A DNA stretch of 64,000 nucleotides from CAVTPD01 sp963736575 (GTDB taxonomy: Bacteria; Bacteroidota; Bacteroidia; Cytophagales; JAAEPT01): positions 930,001-994,000 of the forward strand of contig CAVTPD010000001.1 of the NCBI GenBank assembly GCA_963736575.1. The letters run 5' to 3'. The translations under genes were made by a program, and so were the position numbers. The first letter of the stretch is position 1, and every line of letters starts with the position of its first letter. Shown piece by piece: positions 55,865-64,000 of this stretch. Under the pieces are notes generated by a model. That model was not told where the DNA came from. It was given only the letters and a program-made list of their open reading frames with translations, and ran no database searches.

Positions 55865-57715
55865 GATTAGCGTTTGGTTGCCTTTTTTGATTTGAAAAAC
55901 AAAAATGCCAGGGGATAAATTACTTAAGTCTACTATTGGTTGGTCTCCATTCAAATTTATAGTAGCATTTTGTGGATTTCCAATAACATCGGTAACAAGA
56001 ATGTGATCTACTCTATCCGATAAATATACTATGCCTGTTGTAGGATTGGGGTAGAGGCTAATATCCCATTCATTTTTTACTTCTTTAGTGAAAATGGCCT
56101 GTATTAAATCGTTTTTGTAGCCGAATTTAGGACGAATCATTAGACTACCGTAGAAATTCCCTCTTGTTAAGAAACCCTGATCCCAACCACTAAAGTTTAA
56201 GTCTTGGTAAATTTTATTTTTAGTGTCGTTAGAAACATCTGTGGCTACATAAAACTCTTTGGCTAATGAAATATCAAAACCAATGTAGAATTTTCCTTTA
56301 TTCAATACTAAAAGATCGGAAAGCTCAAACTTATGAAAACCATAAAGTAAGGTATCAACATAGGTAATGGCCGATGGTATGGTGTATAATAATTCATCTT
56401 CGGTAGCTCCGTCAATTCCTTTAAGGGCCTTCCAGACTTTTAGGGTTATGTTTGAAGTAGAGTAATCATAAGTGTATTTCAGGAAATGAAAATAGATGGC
56501 CGAAAGTGTATCGGTTTTTAACAAGTCAAATTCATAGGCCAGTTGAAAAAAGCCATTTTCTGAACCAAATTGAGCAGCATATTCAGAAGTTCCATCATCA
56601 TAAGCATAATATTGGTCAATAATAGACGTGCCTACAATAGAATCGTTTTCGGTACTTTGTTGTGTTGCCGTTCTTTTAAATTTGAATTTATTTTTTATAA
56701 CAAAGCTTTCTTGATCTAAAGCTGAAAGTTTTGAAGCAACTGCACTTTTATCAATATTGAAATTCAATTGTAATTCACCATTTGGTACAAGAATACCGTT
56801 ACCATAATCGGCATTGCTAGATTTAAGTTCTTGCAAAACTGTACCAGATATTGTTTCTGTTAATCTAATGGTATCGGGGTCTATAAAAAGAGAGTCCTTA
56901 TAAGATAAATTGCGAATAAGTGAACTCACCTGATCTTTAATATGGCTTTCAGGATCTTCTAAAAAATGACTCATGGGTAAGGTTTGGTACCCTTTAAATA
57001 TAGATTCAGGACTTGTGCTGAAGGCTAAATCTACTATATTGCTATCAGTTCGGTTAGAATCTAAATACACATAATCTAAGCCCCACATGTCTATGTTGGA
57101 GGTTAATCTTCCTGCATTCTGAAATCTAATCTGAAAATTATCATGGAAAAAACGATCGTCTTTTATGGGGATAAAAACTGGTCTAAAATCATCTCCCGTT
57201 TGTAAACTCTCTAACTCACTAGAATCTGCTGGCGCTGGCCATGTTAAACGCCAAACGTTTGTGCTGTCTAACATGTAAAGTTGCAATAAGAATCCTTGTG
57301 CTATCCCAGGAAATAAAATACTATCTATACCACCGGCTTGGTAAAAAAAACTTAAGGCTACATTATCTGTGGAATCTAAATTAGAAAGGTCAATAGGTCT
57401 AGATAAGAGGTTATCTGCTAAACCTGTTTTATTTAAAGAAGCGTTGTTTAATTGAGCATTATCCCATCTATAAGCATTAGCCATAGAATCCAATCCATCA
57501 AAAGTAGCTACACCTAAGTCGGTAGGTTTGTAGGGTAAGTGGTTGTTTACATAAACACCACTTCCAGGCTGCCATAATGAACTGTCTGGATTGTATGAAA
57601 CGCGGTAATAATCAAAGTTATCGAAGAAGGGGAGGCTTAATGATTGTCCTAAAACCTTTACAGATGTAAGGCCAAAAGACAAATATAAAAATAAGATAAG
57701 GCTCTTCTTCAGCAT
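55844..57715 (-). CDS. Large secreted protein with type A T9SS sorting domain
   Basis: 623 aa. Signal peptide ending near VLGQ (24). The body is beta-rich, with a jelly-roll-like N-terminal domain (LPFFDNFDYY, DYVYLDSNRTDS), typical of Bacteroidota surface proteins with MAM/laminin-like folds. Sorting domain at the end: SLYPNPTTGIVYL to IKKVIKH. It is the last gene of the mrp-nifU-PASTA run, 4 bp after the PASTA gene. Confidence 0.83.
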   Translation of the reverse strand: MLKKSLILFLYLSFGLTSVKVLGQSLSLPFFDNFDYYRVSYNPDSSLWQPGSGVYVNNHLPYKPTDLGVATFDGLDSMANAYRWDNAQLNNASLNKTGLADNLLSRPIDLSNLDSTDNVALSFFYQAGGIDSILFPGIAQGFLLQLYMLDSTNVWRLTWPAPADSSELESLQTGDDFRPVFIPIKDDRFFHDNFQIRFQNAGRLTSNIDMWGLDYVYLDSNRTDSNIVDLAFSTSPESIFKGYQTLPMSHFLEDPESHIKDQVSSLIRNLSYKDSLFIDPDTIRLTETISGTVLQELKSSNADYGNGILVPNGELQLNFNIDKSAVASKLSALDQESFVIKNKFKFKRTATQQSTENDSIVGTSIIDQYYAYDDGTSEYAAQFGSENGFFQLAYEFDLLKTDTLSAIYFHFLKYTYDYSTSNITLKVWKALKGIDGATEDELLYTIPSAITYVDTLLYGFHKFELSDLLVLNKGKFYIGFDISLAKEFYVATDVSNDTKNKIYQDLNFSGWDQGFLTRGNFYGSLMIRPKFGYKNDLIQAIFTKEVKNEWDISLYPNPTTGIVYLSDRVDHILVTDVIGNPQNATINLNGDQPIVDLSNLSPGIFVFQIKKGNQTLIKKVIKH

Positions 57716-57719
57716 AAAG

Positions 57720-58325
57720 CTATTCTTTTATGTTCGGGTTTTCTTCATTTTCCTCATCAGAAGCTCCTTTTCCATTACCAACAATTAAAGTTAATGTAGA
57801 GCCCTTTTCAATTTTCTGACCTACTTCAAGATCTTTGTCTTTAAATTTTGCTTGAAACACATAGTCTTTCCAAGCGTGGTTGGTATATCGTATATCGGGC
57901 TTAAAACCTAAGTAGTTTAATTGCTCGGTAGCACCGTTAATATCACTTTTAACTAATTTGCCAATAATGTCTTTTGTAATAGTTACTTTAGGAACATTAC
58001 CAGAGTTTAAGGTGATATAAACTCTACGGTTTCTTTTTACTTCAAAATTAGGTTTAGGGTTTTGAGTAATTACAGTTCCCGGATCGTGTTTTTCACTGTA
58101 AACCGTGTCTTTAATTTCTAAACGTAATTCTTTTTCTTCAAGAACTCTTTTGGCTTCAGAAATAGGTAAGTGTTCTAAATTAGGTACCGAAATAACCATT
58201 CCATGTTCAGTAGTCTCTGGTAAGTGTACTTCAAAGAAATAATAAACTATAGAATAACTAAGAATAATTGCTAAGACAAGGTGTATTGCTACACCCTTCC
58301 AAGTTTTAAAAAGAAGATGAAACAT
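57720..58325 (-). CDS. PASTA domain protein
   Basis: 201 aa, one TM helix at about 13-32, then two PASTA domains (VPNLEHLPISEAKRVLEEKEL, and VTITKDIIGKLVKSDINGAT) facing the periplasm. PASTA domains bind peptidoglycan or muropeptides. Here there is no kinase or PBP part, as is common in this phylum. The acidic tail is low-complexity. Follows the NifU-like gene after 3 bp. Confidence 0.88.
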   Translation of the reverse strand: MFHLLFKTWKGVAIHLVLAIILSYSIVYYFFEVHLPETTEHGMVISVPNLEHLPISEAKRVLEEKELRLEIKDTVYSEKHDPGTVITQNPKPNFEVKRNRRVYITLNSGNVPKVTITKDIIGKLVKSDINGATEQLNYLGFKPDIRYTNHAWKDYVFQAKFKDKDLEVGQKIEKGSTLTLIVGNGKGASDEENEENPNIKE

Positions 58326-58328
58326 ATA

Positions 58329-58577
58329 TTATGCTTGTGGTGTTAAATTAAGCGCCTGTACTTTTGTGATTTCGGGCACAGATTTTTTGATGGATTCTTC
58401 CACTCCGGCCTTCATTGTCATAGGAGACATAGGGCAAGATTCGCAGGCACCAAGTAACTCAATAGTAACTACATTGTTTTCATCAATATCAACCACTCTA
58501 ACATCACCACCATCTGCGGCTAAGTAAGGGCGAATAGTATCAATTGCTTTGTTTACGCGTTCTAATAAATCGCTCAT
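58329..58577 (-). CDS. NifU-like Fe-S scaffold protein
   Basis: 82-aa NifU C-terminal domain. The Fe-S motif is CESCPMSPMTMKAGVE with the CxxC cysteines, and RPYLAADGGDVRVV is typical of the family. It holds or hands over an Fe-S cluster. mrp lies 1 bp upstream and is very likely co-translated with it. Confidence 0.94.
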   Translation of the reverse strand: MSDLLERVNKAIDTIRPYLAADGGDVRVVDIDENNVVTIELLGACESCPMSPMTMKAGVEESIKKSVPEITKVQALNLTPQA

Positions 58578-58578
58578 A

Positions 58579-59670
58579 TTAAATTGTAATTTCTACTTTC
58601 TTTGTTTTGTCTGAGCTAGCATTTCTGATAGCTATCTGTCTTGCCAATTCTTGAGCTATGCTCTTAAAACAATCGGCTGTAATATCATCTGAAAGAACGG
58701 CCGGCTTTCCGGAGTCTCCACCTTCTCTAATACTTTGTACAATAGGAATTTCTCCTAAAAACGGAACGTTATTTTTCTTCGCTAATTGTTTTGCGCCGTC
58801 TTGTCCGAAAATATAGTATTTATTTTCCGGTAATTCTTCAGGTGTGAAGTACGCCATGTTTTCTACAATACCCAAAACAGGAACATTTATTTGGGGTTGT
58901 TTAAACATAGATAAACCTTTTTGTGCATCTGCTAAGGCTACTTTTTGAGGGGTAGAAACAATTACCGCACCAGTAACAGGTACAGATTGTACTAAAGTTA
59001 AATGAATATCACTAGTACCTGGTGGTAAATCCACTAATAAATAATCCAGTTCTGGCCATTTAACGTCTCCAATAAATTGTCTTATGGCTGAACTTGCCAT
59101 AGGACCTCTCCAAACAATAGCATCTTCAGCCTTGGTAAGAAAACCTATTGATATAATTTCTACTCCATATTGACGAATGGGAATAACCCAACTTTTTCCA
59201 TCTTCTTCTACAATGCCTGGTGCTGCGCCTTCTAAATCAAACATTACTGGCATGGAAGGCCCGTAAATATCGGCATCTATTAACCCAACTTTAGCACCTG
59301 TTTTAGCTAATGCAATGGCTAAATTAGTAGCTACGGTAGATTTACCAACACCACCTTTACCCGAAGCAATAGCAATTATATTCTTAACCTTAGGCATCTG
59401 CGGATTTAATTGAGCAGTTGTAACATTTGAAGTAAAGTTTACTGTCACATTAATTTCTTCCGAAATGTGTTTGTGTATCGCTTTTACACAATCGTTTTTG
59501 ATTAAATCCTTCAGCGGACAAGCCGGAGTAGTTAAAACAACTGTAAAGGATATTTTCTCAGGCTCTATCTCAATGTCTTTTATCATATTCAGCGTAACCA
59601 AATCTTTTTTTAAATCGGGCTCCTGAACGGTTGAAAGTGCTTTTAAAATATCTTCTTTAGTAATCGCCAT
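58579..59670 (-). CDS. mrp: Mrp/ApbC Fe-S carrier ATPase
   Basis: 363 aa. The N-terminal DUF59/MIP18 domain (ALSTVQEPDLKKDLVTLNMI) is followed by a P-loop GKGGVGKSTVATNLA at about 101-115, then VGLIDADIYGPSMP. The C-xx-C usual in ApbC/Nbp35 is not obvious in the later part, only single cysteines. The family delivers Fe-S clusters to apoenzymes. First gene of the run mrp, nifU-like, PASTA, T9SS. Confidence 0.93.
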   Translation of the reverse strand: MAITKEDILKALSTVQEPDLKKDLVTLNMIKDIEIEPEKISFTVVLTTPACPLKDLIKNDCVKAIHKHISEEINVTVNFTSNVTTAQLNPQMPKVKNIIAIASGKGGVGKSTVATNLAIALAKTGAKVGLIDADIYGPSMPVMFDLEGAAPGIVEEDGKSWVIPIRQYGVEIISIGFLTKAEDAIVWRGPMASSAIRQFIGDVKWPELDYLLVDLPPGTSDIHLTLVQSVPVTGAVIVSTPQKVALADAQKGLSMFKQPQINVPVLGIVENMAYFTPEELPENKYYIFGQDGAKQLAKKNNVPFLGEIPIVQSIREGGDSGKPAVLSDDITADCFKSIAQELARQIAIRNASSDKTKKVEITI

Positions 59671-59760
59671 GAATATTTTGAAATTTGGTGCAATATAAGT
59701 CTTTTTGTGTAAAGGCTAAAAAGCTAAATGAGTACTTGTACACTTTAAAATAACCTTACT

Positions 59761-60462
59761 ATGAAGATAAAAGAAGCATCGTTTTTAATTACCGGCGGTA
59801 GTTCCGGCATTGGGAAAGCAACAGCAGAATTACTTATCCAAAAAGGAGGTAAAGTAGCTATTACAGGCAGAGACAAAGAAAAACTAGAAAAAGTAGCCCA
59901 AGAAATAGGCGCATTTGCCATTCATGCAGATGTTGCTAAGGAAGATGATATAGAGAAAACGTATGAGTTGTTTCTGAAACAATTTGGAAAATTAGACGGC
60001 TTAATTAATAATGCAGGTATTGGCGGTTGGGCTGAAGTAGATGCGTTAACCCGTGAAAATATAATGGATGTTTATAATGTAAATGTTATAGGTGCTGCCT
60101 TAATGGCGCAGAAAGCAGCCGTTTTATTTAAAAAACAAAAATCTGGGAATATTGTAAATATAGGTTCAACAGCGTCTTTAAAAGGATTTAAAAACGGATC
60201 TATTTACGCTTCTTCTAAATTTGCTCTTAGGGGAATGACGGAATGCTGGCAAGCCGAATTAAGACCATTTAATGTTCGGGTGATGTTGGTAAATCCTTCA
60301 ACGGTGACTACCGCTTTTGGTAGTGAAGAAAGAAGCGAACGCCAAGAAGAAGCCAAACTAATGCGAAGCGAAGAAATAGCACACGCCATTGTTGCCGGTT
60401 TAGAAATGGACGATAGAGCATTTATACCAATAATGAGTTTGTTTGCAACTAATCCGTTCTAA
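59761..60462 (+). CDS. Short-chain dehydrogenase/reductase
   Basis: 233 aa classical SDR. NADP-binding ITGGSSGIGKATAELL, NNAG at about 82-85, catalytic Ser in NIGSTASLKG and Tyr-Lys in YASSKFALRG. Substrate not determined; many close relatives act as 3-ketoacyl or sugar reductases. Diverges from mrp. Confidence 0.9.
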   Translation: MKIKEASFLITGGSSGIGKATAELLIQKGGKVAITGRDKEKLEKVAQEIGAFAIHADVAKEDDIEKTYELFLKQFGKLDGLINNAGIGGWAEVDALTRENIMDVYNVNVIGAALMAQKAAVLFKKQKSGNIVNIGSTASLKGFKNGSIYASSKFALRGMTECWQAELRPFNVRVMLVNPSTVTTAFGSEERSERQEEAKLMRSEEIAHAIVAGLEMDDRAFIPIMSLFATNPF

Positions 60463-60489
60463 CTTTAAGGGAAGATTTATTATTTCAGA

Positions 60490-61461
60490 ATGAAAAAAAA
60501 TGTTGCAGTAATTGGTGGCGGTTATTCTAGTGAAGCCGAGGTTTCTTTTAAAAGTGTAGCTACGGTTTTTAAAAATTTTGACCAAGAGAAGTTTAATGCT
60601 TTTAAGGTAATTCTATTACCAGAAGAATGGTACGTAGAACTCAGCGAAACCGAAAAAGCACCTATTGATAAAAACGATTTCTCTTTTCAGCTGAAAGGAG
60701 AAAAAATAAAATTTGAATATGCTTTTATAGTTATTCACGGTACACCGGGTGAAGATGGTAAGCTGCAAGGTTATTTTGATATGCTAAAGATACCTTACAA
60801 TACTTGTGGGCAATTGGCATCTACCATTACCTTTGATAAATACGTAACCATTTCTATGCTTAAACAAAAAGGGTATCCCGTAGCGGATTCTTTATTTGTT
60901 CGTTCTTCTAAAGAATATTCTGAAGATGAAATTGTTAAAAAGCTAGGCTTACCGGTTTTTGTAAAACCCAATGATGGTGGCTCTAGTTATGGCGTAACGC
61001 GTGTTTCTGAAAAAGGAAACATAGTTTCGGCTATTAATACGGCATTAGAACACGGTAATTCGGTTTTAATAGAAGCTGAAATGAAAGGCACCGAGGTTAC
61101 CTGTGGTATTTATACGTCTAAAAACGGATTAAAGATTTTAGGAATTACAGAAGTAGTATCTGAAAATGAGTTTTTCGATTATGCGGCTAAGTACCAAGGA
61201 AAAGCAGAAGAGATTACACCAGCGCGTATAAGTCCACAAATTCAGACTAAAGTAGAAGATAGTACCAAATCAATTTACAGCTATTTGGGGCTGAAAGGAA
61301 TGTCCCGAATAGATTATATCATAAAAGAAGGTGTGCCTCATGTTTTGGAAGTAAATACTACACCGGGTATGACAGACGCCAGTTTTATTCCACAACAAGT
61401 GCGTTATTCGGGTATGGAATTAAAAGATTTCTTTAATGAAATCGTGGAACGTAGCATTTAG
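60490..61461 (+). CDS. ddl: D-alanine-D-alanine ligase
   Basis: ATP-grasp enzyme of 323 aa making the dipeptide used by MurF. N-terminal AVIGGGYSSEAEVSFKS, ATP-grasp part KPNDGGSSYGVTRV, and the C-terminal magnesium site EVNTTPGMTDASFIP are present. It pairs functionally with the MurF-Alr gene at the left edge of the window. Follows the SDR gene after 27 bp. Confidence 0.95.
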   Translation: MKKNVAVIGGGYSSEAEVSFKSVATVFKNFDQEKFNAFKVILLPEEWYVELSETEKAPIDKNDFSFQLKGEKIKFEYAFIVIHGTPGEDGKLQGYFDMLKIPYNTCGQLASTITFDKYVTISMLKQKGYPVADSLFVRSSKEYSEDEIVKKLGLPVFVKPNDGGSSYGVTRVSEKGNIVSAINTALEHGNSVLIEAEMKGTEVTCGIYTSKNGLKILGITEVVSENEFFDYAAKYQGKAEEITPARISPQIQTKVEDSTKSIYSYLGLKGMSRIDYIIKEGVPHVLEVNTTPGMTDASFIPQQVRYSGMELKDFFNEIVERSI

Positions 61462-61475
61462 TGTTAATGATTTAT

Positions 61476-61483
61476 TAAATTTG
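61476..61483 (+). promoter_or_regulatory. -7 box of ffh
   Basis: TAAATTTG, an exact TAnnTTTG match, 22 bp before the ffh ATG. The -33 element is weak or absent. Confidence 0.45.
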
Positions 61484-61504
61484 CCCCCGTTTTAGTGGGA
61501 AATT

Positions 61505-62827
61505 ATGTTCGATAGTTTAAGTCTTAAAATAGAAAAGGCCTTTCAAAACCTTAAAGGTCAAGGTCAGATTACAGAAATAAACGTTGCGCAAACGGTTAAA
61601 GAGATTAGAAGAGCTTTAATTGATGCCGATGTTAGTTATAAAGTAGCCAAAGAAGTTACCGATACCATTCGTACCAAAGCATTGGGTGCAGATGTGTTGA
61701 TTTCGGTTTCTCCTGGTCAATTAATGACCAAAATTGTTAGTGATGAACTAACAGCTTTAATGGGGGGGACAAGCGCAGAAATTCAACTAAGTGGTAGTCC
61801 AGCAGTTGTTTTAATTGCAGGTCTTCAGGGTTCTGGTAAAACTACTTTTACGGGTAAATTAGCTAGACGTTTAAGAAGCCAAGGTAAACAAGTCTTGTTG
61901 GTTGCTTGTGATGTGTATCGTCCAGCAGCAATTGAGCAACTAAAAACTTTAGGTGCTCAAGTAGAGGTAGAAGTTTATTCGGAAGAAGAAAATAAAAATC
62001 CGGTTCAGATTGCGCAAAACGGTATAGATTACGCCAAGAAGAACGGAAAAAGCGTTGTAATTGTAGATACAGCGGGTCGTTTGGCCATCGATGAACAAAT
62101 GATGAATGAGATTGCGGATGTTAAAAGTGCAATCAAACCTTCAGAAACGTTGTTTGTTGTGGATTCCATGACGGGTCAGGATGCTGTAAATACGGCAAAA
62201 ACGTTTAACGACCGATTAGATTTTGACGGTGTTGTATTAACCAAATTAGATGGTGATACACGTGGTGGTGCGGCATTAACCATTCGCCAAGTTGTTGAAA
62301 AACCAATCAAATTTATTTCCCATGGCGAGAAGATGGAGGCTTTGGATGTTTTCCATCCAGACCGTATGTCTCAGCGTATTTTGGGAATGGGTGACGTTGT
62401 TTCTTTGGTGGAAAGAGCACAAGATGCTTTTGACGAAGAAGAAGCCAAACGTTTAAATAAGAAGATTAGAAAAAACCAATTCGATTTTGATGACTTCCTT
62501 TCACAATTGGAACAAATTAAAAAGATGGGTAGCATTAAAGATTTAGTAGGAATGCTTCCTGGTGTTGGTAAAATGATGAAAGATGTAGAAGTAGATGATG
62601 ATGCCTTCAAGCCTATTGAAGCTATTATTAAATCTATGACACCAAAAGAAAGAGCTAATCCGGATATTATTGACGGAGGAAGAAGAAAAAGACTTAGTAG
62701 AGGTTCTGGTACTTCCATTCAGCAGGTGAATAATCTAATGAAACAATTTAGTGAAATGCGTAAAATGATGAAGAAGATGAATAAAATGTCTGGTAAAGGC
62801 AAAGGTCTTCCGAATCTTTTTGGATAA
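61505..62827 (+). CDS. ffh: Signal recognition particle protein
   Basis: SRP54 GTPase of 440 aa that targets membrane and secreted proteins co-translationally. N domain at about 1-85, P-loop GLQGSGKTT at 106-114, VDTAGR and TKLDGDTRGGAA in the G domain, and a methionine-rich M domain at the end (MKQFSEMRKMMKKMNKM). All are normal for the family. Own promoter upstream; tRNA-Cys follows. Confidence 0.97.
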   Translation: MFDSLSLKIEKAFQNLKGQGQITEINVAQTVKEIRRALIDADVSYKVAKEVTDTIRTKALGADVLISVSPGQLMTKIVSDELTALMGGTSAEIQLSGSPAVVLIAGLQGSGKTTFTGKLARRLRSQGKQVLLVACDVYRPAAIEQLKTLGAQVEVEVYSEEENKNPVQIAQNGIDYAKKNGKSVVIVDTAGRLAIDEQMMNEIADVKSAIKPSETLFVVDSMTGQDAVNTAKTFNDRLDFDGVVLTKLDGDTRGGAALTIRQVVEKPIKFISHGEKMEALDVFHPDRMSQRILGMGDVVSLVERAQDAFDEEEAKRLNKKIRKNQFDFDDFLSQLEQIKKMGSIKDLVGMLPGVGKMMKDVEVDDDAFKPIEAIIKSMTPKERANPDIIDGGRRKRLSRGSGTSIQQVNNLMKQFSEMRKMMKKMNKMSGKGKGLPNLFG

Positions 62828-62831
62828 ATTC

Positions 62832-62861
62832 TTGAAAAAAGGGAGAATAAGTTTAACTTTG
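62832..62861 (+). promoter_or_regulatory. tRNA-Cys promoter
   Basis: TTG at 62832-62834, 19 nt, TAACTTTG at 62854-62861: an ideal Bacteroidota promoter ending 13 nt before the tRNA. Confidence 0.7.
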
Positions 62862-62874
62862 CAATCCCTTAAAT

Positions 62875-62945
62875 GGTCCCGTGGCCGAGAGGCTAGGCAT
62901 CGGTCTGCAAAACCGCTTACACCAGTTCGAATCTGGTCGGGACCT
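62875..62945 (+). tRNA. tRNA-Cys (GCA)
   Basis: 71-nt cloverleaf. The acceptor arms GGTCCCG / CGGGACC pair fully; the anticodon arm CGGT / ACCG encloses GCA in CTGCAAA. The T arm is ACCAG-TTCGAAT-CTGGT. The discriminator base is T, as in other bacterial tRNA-Cys. CCA is not encoded. Confidence 0.95.
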
Positions 62946-62948
62946 CAC

Positions 62949-62979
62949 AAAAGCTCTGAAAAAATTCAGGGCTTTTTTT
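62949..62979 (+). terminator. Terminator of the tRNA-Cys gene
   Basis: AAAAGCTCTGAA / TTCAGGGCTTTT with one wobble pair, 4-nt loop and T run. Confidence 0.85.
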
Positions 62980-63097
62980 GTTTACAAGAGCTTTTTAAAA
63001 GGCAGTGATTTTTATCTTGAATCAATCCCAAAATAATCTGAACTCTTCATTATTTCTATTGTTAAAATAGGTAGACATCAAATCAATAAAAATATTT

Positions 63098-64000
63098 ATG
63101 AAAACATTAACATTTAAGAACGGTGATAAAATACCTGTTTTAGGATTAGGTACTTGGAAATCAGAACCGGGAGAGGTTAAGAAAGCAGTTTTAGCTGCTA
63201 TTAAAGCGGGCTACAGACATATTGATTGTGCCCCAGTTTATGGTAACGAATCTGAAGTTGGAGAAGCTTTAACAGAAGCCTTTGATACTGGGTTAGTGAA
63301 ACGAGAAGAAATGTGGATTACGTCTAAGCTTTGGAACAGCAATCACAAAGAAGAACAAGTGATTCCAGCGCTTAAAAAAACCTTAGCGGATCTAAAGCTA
63401 GATTATTTAGATCTGTATTTAATTCATTGGCCGGTAGCCTTTAAAGCAGGTGTTTCTTTCCCAGAAGGGTCAGAAGATTTTTATACACTAAAAGAAGTCC
63501 CTTTAACAGAAACTTGGAAAGGAATGGAGGCAACAGTAAAGGCTGGTTTAGCCAAACATATAGGTGTTTCTAATTTTAATAAGGAGAGAGTTCATTTTCT
63601 ATTAGAAAACTCTAAAATAGCCCCAGAAATGAATCAGGTTGAAATGCATCCGTTTTTACCACAACAAGAATTGGTAGATTTCTGTCAGTTAAATAAAATT
63701 CATTTAACAGCGTATAGTCCATTAGGCTCAGGGGACCGATCCGAACAAATGAAAAAAGACAATGAACCTATTTTATTTGATCACCCAGTAATAAAAGAAA
63801 TTGCGGAAAAACATAAAGCATCTACTGCACAGGTATTAATCAGCTGGCAAATACACAGAGATATTGTAGTAATTCCTAAGTCAACAAACGAAGGAAGGAT
63901 TCAGCAGAATTTTGAGTCCAAAGATTTAACACTTGGCGAAGAAGATATGTCTAAAATTGAAGGCATTGATTATGAATACCGCTTTGTTGATGGTTCTTTT
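63098..64000 (+). CDS. Aldo/keto reductase (cut by the window end)
   Basis: NADPH-dependent carbonyl reductase; 301 codons are seen and the family usually has 310-320 residues, so little is missing. Catalytic tetrad: Asp in HIDCAP, Tyr in PVYGNE, Lys in ITSKLW and His in LIHWP. The C-terminal part has VIPKSTNEGRIQQN, which binds the NADP phosphate. Substrate is probably a small aldehyde or sugar; not fixed by sequence. Confidence 0.93.
   Translation, partial: MKTLTFKNGDKIPVLGLGTWKSEPGEVKKAVLAAIKAGYRHIDCAPVYGNESEVGEALTEAFDTGLVKREEMWITSKLWNSNHKEEQVIPALKKTLADLKLDYLDLYLIHWPVAFKAGVSFPEGSEDFYTLKEVPLTETWKGMEATVKAGLAKHIGVSNFNKERVHFLLENSKIAPEMNQVEMHPFLPQQELVDFCQLNKIHLTAYSPLGSGDRSEQMKKDNEPILFDHPVIKEIAEKHKASTAQVLISWQIHRDIVVIPKSTNEGRIQQNFESKDLTLGEEDMSKIEGIDYEYRFVDGSF

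Overview
The window is a chromosomal segment of an AT-rich Bacteroidota bacterium, most like the Flavobacteriales or a near relative. Several things point there. Secreted proteins end in type IX secretion (T9SS) sorting domains of both type A (YPNP...G.Y..KI..K) and type B (FTPNGDGLND). Promoters follow the Bacteroidota pattern (TTG, about 19 nt, TAnnTTTG). Most starts lack Shine-Dalgarno sequences. Bacteroidota-type families occur (MurF-Alr fusion, DUF4954, DUF6495). The layout is mostly that of a core chromosome; I see no phage, plasmid, CRISPR array or complete IS.

Layout. 1-6 kb: the broken N-terminal part of a MurF-Alr fusion diverging from recX, then a leftward block with a small secreted protein, a cation-chloride-cotransporter-like permease, cysS and hisI. 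6-9.4 kb: a putative structured RNA element and two T9SS cargo genes. 9.4-16 kb: glmS, a frameshifted DUF4954 gene, a tiny acidic lipoprotein and an ABC exporter pair. 16.1-18.4 kb: RNase P RNA, a second copy of the RNA element and umuDC. 18.5-25.8 kb: lipoproteins, a GNAT enzyme, MscS, a D-lactate dehydrogenase-like enzyme, a T9SS protein and an esterase. 26.2-31.9 kb: a four-gene catabolic operon (class III aminotransferase, aldehyde dehydrogenase, M20 amidohydrolase, creatinase/ectoine-hydrolase-like M24 enzyme). 32-37.1 kb: a RetSat/CrtI-like oxidoreductase, a quinone-oxidoreductase-type ADH, DoxX, a TetR regulator and gapA. A short MITE-like inverted-repeat element follows. 37.6-44.9 kb: one giant RCC1 plus Ig/PKD-like T9SS adhesin gene broken by about twelve indels. 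45-55.8 kb: housekeeping and membrane genes. 55.8-64 kb: a T9SS protein, PASTA protein, NifU-like and Mrp Fe-S genes, an SDR, ddl, ffh, tRNA-Cys and an aldo/keto reductase cut by the window edge.

How the genes connect. murF-alr, ddl and glmS all serve cell-wall precursor synthesis. The Mrp and NifU-like genes form an Fe-S carrier unit. The operon at 26-32 kb has the chemistry expected for opening a cyclic amidine or N-acyl diamino acid (ectoine-like), followed by deacylation, transamination and aldehyde oxidation; this substrate is an inference. The TetR gene is flanked by two copies of one inverted-repeat operator, one over its own promoter and one directly before gapA, so gapA is a plausible target.

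Caution. Single-base indels break an essential gene (murF), the DUF4954 gene and, very densely, the giant adhesin. At least some are probably assembly errors rather than real mutations.
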